From Capitulum mitella (lineage: Eukaryota; Arthropoda; Thecostraca; Pollicipedomorpha; Pollicipedidae), in NCBI GenBank assembly GCA_030062745.1, contig CP099849.1:11692144-11756143 (forward strand): 64,000 nt of DNA. Direction: 5' to 3'. This document shows, one piece after another, positions 35,630 to 47,831 of this stretch. Under the pieces are notes generated by a model. That model was given only the letters and a program-made list of their open reading frames with translations, was not told the origin of the DNA and searched no databases. The translations under genes were made by a program, and so were the position numbers. The stretch's first letter is position 1, and each line of letters starts with the position of its first letter.

Positions 35630-36508
35630 TGAGGTCTGAGCGGGCAGTCGGGACACCGATGTCGAGCCACAGGTCGGGTCACTAAGTTATGACACTCGGT
35701 TCACCTCTTGGAGCTCAGGACGCCGAAGTCGAGTTAAAGGCCCGATCATTGAGGTCCGATCGCCGAGTCTGGAGCGCTCCAGCCAGGTCACGGAGGCCAG
35801 GTCACAGGTCACTGGCCAGTTAGGAGAAGTTGACTAGGTTGGCGATGTCCGTTCTGTTTGTGTAACGGCCTCCGGTCGGCTCGGACGCCATCCTGTGCTT
35901 GGGCCCACACAGCGTGCACGTGGCTGACCAGTCTGGTGGAGCGCAGCCCCGCCGGTTTCAGACTGTCTCGCGCTGCTCGACACCGGACGATAGTCAGGTA
36001 CTGTTCATGGTGTGGATACACGGCTCGTGCGGTGGCCGCCTCCCCACGATACGTCCGGGCACGGCTCCGACTGGCGGACGGGCCAGACGGGGGCAAAAAC
36101 CGACCAAACACCAGACAACCGCAGTCGTGTGCTGACTCAGCCTCTTGTTTGTCAGTTCTTTGTCGCCCCTACCGTGCACGAAAATGTCTGGTAGCGGCTT
36201 TGGACATGATGGAGGTTCCTGATTATAACATGTCATTGATGATTCATTATAGATTTAATGGTTGAGGGTATGAACATATATATATATGCGGAATTGGGTA
36301 ATGATTGGTGGTGCCGGATTAGGTGCCAGTGTATTCCTGATTATTCGTGGGAATCGCTTTCGTAGAGTAATTAAAGGTTTATGTCGTGTGATGTTTTTTT
36401 TTCACTTGCGTTTTTTTCTTTTCGAGTTTCATGCTTTCAGACAGCATTTTCGTGGAACATGTGTACGTAGAAGCATTAAGCAGGCAATCAAATACTGTAT
36501 TTTTGTAG

Positions 36509-36547
36509 CCATCCGCTTGTATGACGCAATTCGTTACTTAATACGCA
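36509..36547 (+). repeat. 39-bp duplicated sequence, downstream copy
   Basis: This is the second copy of the sequence at 34437-34475, with G in place of A at one position (CCGCTTGTATGACG). The flanking sequences differ apart from being AT-rich, so the identity is confined to the 39 bp. Confidence 0.9.
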
Positions 36548-38868
36548 ATACACTAATTTTACAATACGCAGTCTGCAAACGTTGATTGACGCTGGTGACG
36601 TCACACGACAGCTGAAAATGCGATGTGACTGAACAGGACAGGGGACAGTGAAATCCCCGCCAAATGCCGCAGCAGATAGCTTCGAAATTCCTGAGGTGTA
36701 AAGGTTTGAGACGTGACGTATATTAGGAACAGACTTCTAACACGGCAAGCCGCAAATTGTCCATCAGAACTCAAAACCTGCGAAACCTTTTACACGACGT
36801 ATTTTATTGGCGTTATTCCTATGTTTTTCACTTTTGGGGTTTCTTTCGGGGGTAATTAGCGTTTGCGAGTTTTCTTTCATATAATTATCTTTAAGAAGTG
36901 TACTATGGACTGCGTTGTTTGGGCCTTACACATTTGTGCACGGGCCGGGGAGGGGTGGGGGGACAGAGGCAGAGGTCATTCGGTTCACCTAGTCTGCTGG
37001 GGCGACCGGCGTAGAACGATCTCTGTCGTGATGGCTGCACTCGACGCCGAAAAATACAGGAAAACATCTTAAGTGCCGTGCGGTTTCCAAAATGGAAAAA
37101 TGGGAACGGTATTCTGGAGGCACGTCCACTTTTTTTAGCGGGAGTAATAGCACTCACGCCCTTGGAAATGAACCGGAGTGGTTTTACTTCGGTGGGTTTA
37201 ATGTGTTTTGCTGTCTTTGCGCAACCTTGGAGACATGCCATGCCATTTGAGTGGTCGTTTTTACTGTTGAAGCCCTTTTTTCCTTTTGCCCTGAAAGCCG
37301 TGAATGTCGTAGCACGCGAGTACATAAGATTGTGGACTTGACCTCCAGGCTAGTTGTGGGCATTGAATTCGAGGAATATTCTGAGGTTTTAGTCAGATCT
37401 CATCTGCTTTCCCAAGCATGGCGCAGCCTACAGACTCTGATACCAAACAACAGCGTTAAACATGAGTGATGAGCGATGTGATCTGTGAAGGTAGTTGACT
37501 GTAGCGTATAATAGGCGTCCGTGGAGCCCAAAGTCGGCGGCATTCCTGAGCGAAACTGTCAGCTTTATCGGCGGGAAACAGGAATGCCGCCGATGTCTCC
37601 GAATGAGATTTACGCCAAGTCGCTGGGCCATGTGAATGACAAACAGTGACACCTGTAAATGGAACTTGCCAAGGACACCAGTCCGTTTACTTTCGAAACC
37701 TATAGGAGAAACCTAAGATGTTCGCCCAGGCTTACGATGTTCTTATGCTTGCGAAAGAACCGCCATCTGTTATGTGCGTTACGGAAAAAGGGAATGGTCA
37801 TCAGATTTTATCCTTTCCATTTGTAAGACGGCAACGAATGAAATTGAGGTGTCCCAGCGGACTCGGCACGCCGCATGTTTCGCCTAATGTCTTGTCGGTG
37901 ACGTGCGTGCTGTGCACGTGGTGTGACGCCGCTGGGCCACCGTGGCCGTGTGTCGCTGCGGCCGCTCGCAGCTCAGCCGATCGGTACCCGCCGGACGCAG
38001 CCGGAGCCGGTCCGCCGGTCTGCCGCGCCCGCTCCGGACGTGTCGGCCGTTGCAGCGGTCGTTCTGGTGGCGGCCGCCGGCACGGCCCGCTGCGTGCGCG
38101 CCGGCCGGCCTGGTCTGGCGGTGGAGCGGCGCCGCCGGCCCTCGTCTGGCGGCTCCGGCGGCCGGCCGCGCCGCCCGCCGGCGTGCCGTACCGGTCGGTG
38201 CGGCCGCCGCCGGCCGGTCGCCGGGCACGCCTGAGCGGCAGCGGCGGCAGCCGGTTTCAAACTGCCGTGACGCCGGGCCGGTGTTCAAGGTCGCGCCGCG
38301 GCGAGTGTTTTGGCTGGCCGGTTGGCCGACCGCCGGGCGGCTGGGGTCGTGGCCGGCACGCGCCCGGTCGCGACCCGATGACGATTTTGTTTGGCGCGTG
38401 CAGCGACTCACGACCTAGAGGCGATGCGGATCGGAGGTGGTGCCGGGCGCTCAGACCTCGGCGGGGCGTCTCGGTCCGCGCCCACCCCGTGACTGACGAG
38501 CCGTTCGACCGCCGGTGGGTCGGACACACGATCCAGCGGCCGGTGGCGTGATCGGCGGCAAGGAACCGCTGCGGGCGACACGGGGGAGACGCCCCCTGGC
38601 GGGCGGCCAACCCTTTCTCCGCCTGCAGCCGTCGGTGGCGCGGCCTGGAGTGATCGGTTCTGAGCCTGGCCAGCGCCGGTGTATGCCGCGAGAGGGCCTG
38701 ACGTCGGCGTCTTCCGTAGTCCATCCCTCCAGGCGGCTGCGCAGACGGCGGAACGGCTGAAAATTTTCGGATCGATTCTTTGCGCAGCGCGAACGTTTGC
38801 TGCCGGGTCATTATGATGCTGTCCTGTCCTCGCCGCGCCCGGGTGGACCTTGGATGATACGGCGTCGT

Positions 38869-39232
38869 GCACGGTGGGACGGCCGGGGACGATGGGACGG
38901 CCGTAGACGATGGGACAGCTGTGGACAGTGGGACGCCTGTGGACAAAGGGACGGCTGTGGGCGATGGGACGGCGGAGGACGGCGGAACGGCCGTGGGCGG
39001 TGGGACGGCCGAGGACGGCGGAACGGCCGTGGGCGGTGGGACGGCTGTAGTTGGTTGGACGGTGGGAGGGCTGTGGACAGTGGGATGGCCGTGGACGATG
39101 AGGCGGTTGTGGACGATGGCACGGTCATGGACGGTGGGACGGCTATGGACGACGGGACGGCCATGAACGACGGGACGGCCATGAACGGTAAGAAGGCCGT
39201 GGACGATGCGACGGCTGTGGACGGTGCGACGG
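38869..39232. repeat. Degenerate GGGACGGCCGTGGACGAT-type minisatellite
   Basis: Short units built on GGGACGGC(C/T)GTGGACGAT with lengths of about 12-18 bp and many variants are strung together over about 360 bp. The array keeps open frames on both strands. The minus-strand product would be proline/valine/serine repeats of the PSSTAVP kind. It lacks splice or start signals, and I read it as non-coding. Confidence 0.85.
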
Positions 39233-40204
39233 GCCGGGTTTACCGGCCCCGCTCCGGTCGGCTGTCGGACAAATGACGACAGCCGGTCGGCTGGGCCGTC
39301 CTGGAGCGGCCCGAGCGGCGGCCGGGCCGGCCGGGTGCCGGCGGCGGCCGCTCTCCCTCGTGACGTGGCGCGTCCGCGTCGTGAGCGACGGTGGATTGGG
39401 GTCGTGACGACTGCCGACTCCGGCCGGCACGGATCGCCGACTCTTCCGCCCGCCGACCCAGTCGGCCAGTTGTGCTCGTCTGAGCGACGGAACGGCAGGT
39501 CCGGTATGGCCGGGTCCAAAACACGGCAGCAGGCAGAACAACCGCCAGCTCGTTGACAAGGAAAATGGGACCTGCTGTGGAGTAAGTGAAAGTGGGCGCT
39601 GCAGCAGGAAACCCAGACGATGCTTGGGGAGGACGCGGTTTTTGGGGCGAGCAGGCGTCATCAGCGACGAAGGCTGTTGGTGGTTTGTGTGAACGTCGCC
39701 AAAATGGCAGAGACAATCAGACTTGGATGTAAAATTCACAAACCCTTCTAGTCGCTAGCTCTGTTTTCCGCGTACGACATCCCTGTATTTGTTGGGGTGT
39801 CGGACACGCCAACGCTTTGCGCTGTTCTTTTGGCCGCCGCTTTCCTTTCAGATGTGCTACAGGTTGAGAGCCGTGACTTTTTGTACCGGACCCTCAGTCT
39901 GTTCTTGCGCCGGAGTTCACCCACTCGTGCGCTGGCGGTTGCCAGGGGCGGGCGAAGCGGTCGAGCGCGAGTCACCAAGCACTTAACCTTCATCTGTCCG
40001 TTCCAGCACTCTCGACAGATGCACGCCGTGTCGGACAACCGCAGACTGTAGCGGGAACGCAATGGGCCGTCAGCGTGCTGCCGCCCGGGACCGGCCAGGT
40101 GCCGCCGGCTAATTGGCGACCTGTCTGTTCAGCGCACGGAGGCTGTTGGACTGTCCGCTGTCCGCGGGCATGGCAGTGCTTCCGCTGCGACACTTAGTCT
40201 CAGG

Positions 40205-40510
40205 CAGGGTGGAAATTTGGTTTTTGCTTTCGGTGTCGAGCATTTTTATTATGGAGCGCAAAAGTTTGCAAAGTGTAATGCTGGTTTAAGTCGGCGTTGC
40301 TGATGTAAGTCAGTTATGATATCACACCTGCTTCTTACTGAATGGAGACGGTCATTTCCTTAGAGTTAGAAGTTTGTCAGCAGCATTATAATGTAGTTTT
40401 TTGGCGGTAACACAAGATCAAACTTTTCGGTTACAGCATGCTGTTGGATTTTCTGGTGTTTATTTTCTGGTGTTCTTCAACACCTAAAAACAACACCTTT
40501 CCCAATCTGC
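40205..40510 (+). repeat. Dispersed repeat, copy 2
   Basis: It aligns with 5630-5940 over its full length in the same orientation. Shared blocks are GCTGGTTTAAGT, ACCTGCTTCTTACTGAATG, ATTATAATGTAGTTTTTTGG, ACAAGATCAAACTTTT and CTTCAACACCTAAAAACAAC. The locally low GC content stands out from the GC-rich flanks, as expected for an insertion into this intron. Confidence 0.75.
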
Positions 40511-41372
40511 GACTCGCAGGTCCTGGCCTTGGATGCATGGTGACTGTCTGTGGCGTATAGTGGGATTCCCGTTTTTGTTGAGGTGGCGTGAACGCCGTCG
40601 GTAATTCGTGTCCGGACCGTTCACGCGACGATGCCGGACGCCGACGCCAAACCCGGGGCGTCACGAAATCTGGGCGGCCGCCGCCGCTCGGCCGTTCTGG
40701 GTGGTCAGTGAAAACCACTGACCGGGACCGCCAGCTGGCCGCCGCTCGGCGGCTGGCGTCACGTGACCGCTTCAGGGCAGGCGGCATTAGGAGCACATGA
40801 CCCGTAATGAAAGGGTCACCGGACTCTGGGTGGGCTGCAGGGCGGACCCAGGCGGTGTTGGAGTGCCGGACGGGCCGGACTGGACCCGATGCTTTTATTA
40901 GTGGTCGGTGTTGTAGTGTGCTGTTCCGAACTGCTTGGACGGGCTGCCGAATGTGGGTGAAAGGTGAAATGTCATTGTGCCAGGCTTGGCGGTAAAAATA
41001 CCGGGCGGTCTTTTTGCCTGTGTCAGAAAAGCCACTAACTGGCTCTCTCGGCTAGCCGGCCGCTGCGCTGACCAGGTGCCCAATCGCTTCGTTTTTGGCG
41101 CCGACCATGCGTGTTGATGGTGGGCTTCATTCTGCATGCGACACCTGGGCTGCGACAGGTGTGGGCAGAATGCAAATCGAAACACGATGCGTGACCCCGT
41201 AACAGCCATATCTGATTTCGACGAACACCTGCGCCGCAGTTGGCTACCATTGTCGTCTCAAAGACGTCGCACAGCGCTGACAAAAGAAAACGCTTGGTTC
41301 GCGCTGGTCTTTAGTGCGCCGCATCTGGTCCTCTCCGGGTGCTGTATAAGTTGTGTATGTGGGATCAGGCGT

Positions 41373-41418
41373 GCTGGGCTGGGCTGGGCTCGGCTCGGCT
41401 CGGCTCGGCTCGGCTCGG
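41373..41418. repeat. GGCTC/GGGCT pentamer array
   Basis: A run of about nine five-base units (first GGGCT, then CGGCT) lies in GC-rich intron sequence. It is a simple microsatellite. Confidence 0.9.
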
Positions 41419-44400
41419 GGCGCCGCCGGCCGGGCCGCCTCGGTGCGCCGCTGCTGCGCCCCGCTCGGCCGGATGTTTGCTCGCGATGCGTGCTCGGCGT
41501 GCCGCAGGCGCCGGCCGCCGCCGAGGCCTGCCCAACATTCCGTGAGCTGCCGGTGAGCTGCGCGGACGAGCGCACCGGACGAGGGTGTGAACGGTCTGGA
41601 GGTCGCTGTGAGCAGGTCGAGGCTGTCCTGACTGCACTCGGGAGCGTCGTGTCGTTACCAGACGATGGATGCAGGTCGCGCAGTCAGCAGTGTGACTGTT
41701 CCGGGAGCGGGTGGCCTCGAGTTTGACGGTCTTCAGTCGCCCGTCAGCCCAGCTCCTGACGCGACAGCCGGGGTGAAGGACTGTGGCGTCAGAGAGCCGC
41801 GGCGGGCGAGCGCGTCAGGAGACAGCCCACCCGTCGGCCAGAATCCGTCCCGTCTCCGGTTCAGAGGCGAGTCCCACGGCTGCGGATGGGCCGGCCAGCA
41901 CCGCCCGTTTTTGCCTCTCACGGGATTCGCCGTCCGAGCGGGCTGCACGGCGCATTTTTGGCGCCGTCCGCGCCCGTCTGCCGGCCGGGCTCGATCCGCC
42001 GTCACTCCGCGGCCTGGACCGACGGCGGACCGGCCGGCCGTGTCCCCAGACCACCTGCCCCGCAGCTGATCCCGGCTTTGGGTGAAGGCTGCGCGGCCGA
42101 CGGCGGCGGGTGCGAGGCGAGGCGAGGCGCCAGCGAAACGCGGCGCGCTCGAGACGCGCGCGTGACCGGCGCCAGTCAGCGTCTGCCTCCTGCCGGGGCG
42201 GACAGCGCCGACTAAACAAACACGGCTTTCGACGCGCGCCTGCCGGCGGGAGGGCGCGCCTGCCGCTCTCCGCGGCGCGTCGCCCGGCGGCCGATGTAGC
42301 CGGCCGGCCGTCAGTTGGCTTAGCCGCGGTCTGCGACACGTGCGCAGGGACGCGCACGGCCGCTTGCGCAAGCGCCGCGTCCGGGTCGGCGGGCTGCCGA
42401 CGTCGGCCGCTGACGGCGCCCTGACGGCGCCGGCGGCGACACTTGGTCGCCAGCCACGCCACGTGGGCCGTTTTTCACTGACGGTGGCGAGTTTCCCCGC
42501 ACCGATGACTCGGCTGGCCAGGCCACCTCGTTGCCGGCGACTCTCGCACGGACGCCGCCCCTGACGCACATCCAGCGGGCACTGTCGGCCGGAAGGCGGC
42601 ACTTCCGGGCGCCGTGGGCGGCGGTCGGGCACATCCGGGCGGAGCGGCGCACGCAGGCGGCGGCCCTCTGAAGCCGGACCGAGGCCGGCCGTCAGTCACG
42701 TGACCGTCCGCGGGGGAAGGGCGGAGGTCCGGAGCGACCTCCGAGTACGAGCGGCTTCCCGCGGTGACCAGGATTTGCGCGATGTTCCTGCCGATTCGTG
42801 GAGCGAGCCGTGGCATGCGAGTTCATTGCTTTCGGTTTTCGGATCATTACCATGTTTTCTCGGCCGTAAAACCTGTGCGAGGCCGCTGCCGCTGTCAGCG
42901 ACGTCGTTCGCGGGGTGCCTTTGTCGACCGAATGCAAATGCGCCGTGGTGAGGAATGGGGCCTTGAGTGAACCGGAATTGGAGCCGTACACTTGGATGTC
43001 TTCGGCTAATATCGTTTGAACCGCAGTCATTCGAAGATCATGCTTGCGTAGGATCATCAGTTCTTGCGGGATCTGTGGGGAAGCATTGCTTGTGCGCTTT
43101 CGTCAGTGCCCTCGGAAGTTTCCCAGCGTGCCAGCGTTGCGGCTGCTCGGTTCAAGTGCGGGTCCTTGGCCTTAGTCACACCGGCGAGCCGGCGGACTGA
43201 GTGCGGGGGCGGTATCGGCCAGGTGTAGCTGGTGCCCGTGTCGGCGCCCGTTTTGTGCCCCGCCCGCGGTGGGCGTCAGCTCAGGCGCTCTCGATCACTA
43301 ATGGTGATGGTCGCTCCGCTTAACGGCTGGCCGCCTGTCGACTCACGACGTTATTTATTGGCCGCAGTCTAATTGTTTTAGCTAAATTATGGACGGTTCT
43401 TGGCGCGTGCCATGGTGGGCGTGGGCTCTTTCAATCGGGAAAGCCGCGGTTGTGGTATGAGGCCATTGACCGTCACCGCTGTCTGCACGGGCTTCATTTT
43501 CCGATGTGCGGGTTCTCATGGCGGGCGTGGTATGGCGTGACATGTGATCGTCACGTGACAGCCGATTGGACGTGACAAATTCGGTGTTCTCCGTGCGAAT
43601 GTGATTGCCGGATGTCGTCGACGCGGCAATAAACGGTCTCTGACCCGGAACAGACCGTAGACAGACGTCACAGGGTTGCCGATGACCGTGGTGAACGGGC
43701 TTGTTTTCTGCTGCGGGGGGGGGGGGGTGGCAGAAAGGAGAAGGCGACGGTTCGTTGTCCAGGCGTCCTCCAGCGCTGCAGCTCCATTTCAGCTCGGCAC
43801 TGGCGGGCCGGTACTAATCCTGTCGTCAGCCTTGACAGTCAGAAGCAGCAGAATGCAGCCTGCCCGTCTCCGCTCTGAAAATGAATGTACCCGACGGAGC
43901 AGTCTGTGAGAAAGATGGACCACTGGATGTCCATCTGTTGGTCAAATATCTTAATTTAAGAGCGTTTTTGTCGCGTTTCATGAGCTAAGGATAAAATCCA
44001 AATGGTTATATAGGGGTGTTTTCAAATGTGACCTGATTTTAGTTCAACTGACTTGGACTGATTGAATTGGTCCGTTTTGTCCCTGCGCGGTGTAGAATGA
44101 GATTGTTTTTCGCTGTACATAATGATACTGGTGCTTAAGCGAACGCGTACTCGCACACTGATGCTGATACCGGTAAACTGAGGCGTACTCGTAGATGGAA
44201 GAAGTGGCAGGGTCGTGTGGTCTCGCCGTTCAGTCTTGTTTAGTCTTATCGGGGTCAGGGTCGTTGACGTAACAAGAAAAACGCCAGAAGCCACGTAGCG
44301 CCCAGCCTGAGTGCCGGTGCCGCGGCGGTCGGCCGCTCCGGCCGCGCTGCGTCGTCCATCACGCGGTGGCGCCGCCTCACCTCGGCCGCTGTCGGCTATC

Positions 44401-47400
44401 TCCCGAGCGGCGGCTGACAGGACGGCCGGGGCCGCCGACGGCAGGCCGTCAGGGCCACGCTGCGGTGGGCTGGGCCGTGACGCATGGCGTCGGCCAGCCG
44501 TTTGGCGTGTCGGCAGCGGCGCGGAGGTGGGCGCGCCGCCCCCGAACCCACGACTGCGGCTTTCCGTGAACCGTGGTCCGAACTGCCAGGCGTTATGTTA
44601 AATGTTCAACTATCATTTTCGTCATTTTTTTTTACCATGAATGGTGTTTTACTGCGATTACGGCCGTGTATTTTTATAATAAACTAAAAGGTGTCCTATC
44701 AGGGCTATTCTGTACTGCCTGAAACGCATTTTCGTAGTATCTTGCCGATTTTATTTAACGTGGAATGAAATTCATGCAGTCATGCAGCATTGCGTAACAA
44801 TCATCAAAACGTCACAAGCATGTAATACTTACATTGGAGAGATTGAGTCCAGAATTTTAGGGAAGCATGTGATGAGGCTTTTAGCCTCCTTACCATAAAT
44901 CCACCGTCTTTTTCCTGTAAATGGATTGAAAAAGAGGGTACGTGGTTCCCGTCTGCGTCACATAAGTATGGCAACGACCATATAATGGATTATTTCTTCT
45001 TGTCGTAGCAGTTAGCCCTTGCAGACTTACCTACTAATTCGATTTTATTGCAGCATTGTATTGTGTCTTGCGCGAACACATGGGTGGCAAGGGAGAGTTA
45101 AATGAGACCGTTTGTGAATTAAGTTCGAAGCATTCACTCTCTGAGCTTTGGAGGTGTATAGTTGATGCAGTCATGTACTGAGGCTGTTCCATGTGTGTCT
45201 CACACTTACCGCGGTATCTTAACTCATACGCCGTTGACAGGGCTTCAGTTGTGATATCACAATTAATGCTTCTTGTCAGCACCTGAATGCTGAATAACCC
45301 TCGCCTGCGCATAGTTCGAGTATTTTCATGCCCGACAGCACCTGAATATTGCGGCCATTCTGCTTTTATGACCCTAGTTAATACCAGTCATTTGCTTTCT
45401 CTCACAGGCATGAGTGAGACATTGATTGCTCTCGGAAGACGTGCAGAAAAATATGCAATTGACGGTCACGGCTCTTTACCCGGCGCCACATGCAACCTCA
45501 TTCCGTTCCTGACCCGCTCTGAAGGGCAGCAAACGTCTCTGACGCGTTCTGCTTGAATAGGCTTAGTTCTGCTGCCTTGAACGTGTTCTGCCTGGCAATC
45601 TGTCCACGTTTGGAGCCCGAGCCGCCGGAGACAGCGAAACTGTGACGAGCGCTCTCCCATTGGGCGTCACAGTCAGCCCACATGTCGCTGTTCGAACGTT
45701 GCACTCGTACTGGTATATCTTGCTGATGAGCGGCGCAGCTGCCGAGAACGCTGGTGTCGGGCCCTCAGTGGCTCGGATGCAGTTCTCGCTGGCTGCGCAG
45801 GACACGCTGGTCTCAGCGTCGCAGCAGGGGCGGGACGTTGCAGCTGGTCGTGGTTAAACGTGTAAAATGTTTCGTTAATGATGCTACCGAATTCGGTCGT
45901 CGGTAATCGAATAGCGAACCCACCCGCCGACCTTGTTTTCGGATTTTACTGCGCAGCCTGTCCCAGCGTTGGAACCTGTTTGTGACGTACAACAATCACA
46001 AGAGGCCATCGGTCAGCTTGTGTGCCTTCCGCCTCGCCACCGCAGTTACGAAATTCTTTGCCTGTCTTAACGCATTCGCCAACAAAAGCGGGGCCCCAGT
46101 AGGTTGGCCGGCGGCGCGTCAAGCCGCACGTGAAAAAACTCCCCGAATAATGCCGGGTACGAATCAGGTCCGACCTTGTTTATGGTGGTGTTCTGATGCT
46201 GGCGGGCACGGGCTTTACGAGGACAGAGGAAGGGGAGCTGGAGAGCAGGACCATATGCGTCTTGTCCCGAAGTCGTTTTGGACCGTGCATTTGTGAAATT
46301 TCCATCCTTTCTCCTTCAAGCAGTAATTAAAAGACGTCACTTTTGCCAGTGGCTGTCGTCTCTTGTTGGGGAAGGTGGAATGATAGAACAGTGTGATTGT
46401 TTTAATGAGCCTTTTAATTAGAAACAATCCAGGTCGCTAATTAGGATAGGAACGTCGGATGCACCGGTGGGTTGTGGCGGAACGGAACTCTTCCATAACA
46501 ACATCCGTTATCAAACTGATCCATTGCGTTCCATGTCCCTGAACTCGGTCGGAGATACTCGGCACTCGGCACTCGAAAATGCGAACTGAAGCGCCTGCCA
46601 TACAACACAGGAAATCTGTGGCAAAAAGTGAGATTTTGCGCACGGGTCGCGCCGGAAAACTTCCGCTTCACTGGCCGCAACGCAGGTCAAAACAGTTCGA
46701 CACCGCCTCCTCGGTGCGCGGAAACGGTGACGTATTTCATCCAAGGTCCGTACGGGAAGCGCTCCGTCTCGACACAGAACCTCCTTCCGACACGGAGGTG
46801 CTCCATCCCGGCACCCAGGTGCTGCGTGCCGCATGCCCTCGCCGGTACCGTGGGCCATGAGGCGTTGTCCGCCGGGGACGGCGGACGCACCTGAATTGAC
46901 GGTGGGCCGGCGAGATCCGGTAATGGAAAGGCTCGGCGCCGGCTGCCGGTAATGGAACGGGTGTCCGCCGCGGCGGCTGCCCGCGCCGGCTGCCGGACGG
47001 TTCCGTTTGCGGTTGGCGTTTAGCAGTTGCAGATGTCGTTCCAGCGCCGTCATGGAAGGCCTGAATGGTGTTTTAAGTGGTTGGAGTTCGGAGCGGCGCG
47101 GCCGTTTGGGGTGCCGAATGTACCGGCTGCCGACGTGGCGCTCTCTGTCGGCGAGTTTCTCTCGGGTCCCGGGCCCGGGCGACGTTTTGCGTCGATGGTC
47201 TTCGGGTGTGGTCGCAGCATGCGGCAGTGCGCTGGCGGAGGCCGCGGTCTCCAGCGACGCCTGGCGGGCCGGGCGGCAGGCGGCTGGCTCTGGCGGCCCG
47301 GGCGGCAGGCGGCTGGCTCGGCCGCGATTCTTTGCGGTGCGCCGTGAGCGCGCCGTGAGCGCGGTGGCGAAAAACTGGCCGTGGGAACGCCGCTTCGGCG

Positions 47401-47750
47401 AGCTCCGAGGGCTCTGAGTCTGGCGGCTGACTCGGCGCGCCGGCCAGCCGACCCGCAGCCGCGGAAAAACGCCCTGCGCCCGGCGAGACCGCAGCGGCGA
47501 ATCTGCCGTCCGCGACTGCAGCACTGAACGGTGGCCCGGCCACCTGCTCCTCATGCGCCGTGCTGACGTGCAGCCCATGACATCATCACAGTACAATGAT
47601 TACGTCGCTTCTGTTTTCATGAATGTTCAAGTGACGAATGTTCATGAGTGACGTTCAAGGGTCCGCGTCCCATTCAGATAACCCCCGCCGGTCGTGTAAA
47701 CGACATGTCACTGCGACGAACGTCATTGTGACGTCGGCGTTCCGTTCCAG

Positions 47751-47831
47751 AATGGCGACCACAAGTTCCAGCCGTTTTCGCGAGTGGATATCGAGGTGAC
47801 CGGGGAGCAGGACCACACGTGCTCCCTTCAG
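47751..47831 (+). CDS. par-3: par-3 exon 3: linker with the DIEVTGEQ motif
   Basis: This 81-nt exon of 27 codons lies between TTCCGTTCCAG and CAG|GTGAGT: NGDHKFQPFSR, VDIEVTGEQ, DHTCSLQ. The D-I-E-V-T motif is conserved in PAR-3 proteins (H-I-E-V-T in Drosophila Bazooka, D-I-E-V-T in vertebrates) at this position, just before the RR(S/G)S(D/E)P motif carried by the next exon. Both ends are phase 0. It is too short to stand out as an open frame and was found by motif and splice sites. Confidence 0.9.

Noticed and set aside
38257-39519. 420-residue open frame on the minus strand
   Set aside because: It is held open by a degenerate minisatellite on GC-rich DNA. The product is low-complexity (AVPP, STAVP, PTVH repeats), with no splice or start context and no family resemblance.
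46511-47596. 361-residue open frame on the minus strand
   Set aside because: The sequence is Arg/Pro/Ala/Ser-rich, as expected from GC-rich DNA read in any frame. Frames on both strands are open over the same stretch, and no conserved motif is visible. It lies directly upstream of the verified par-3 exon 3 on the opposite strand.
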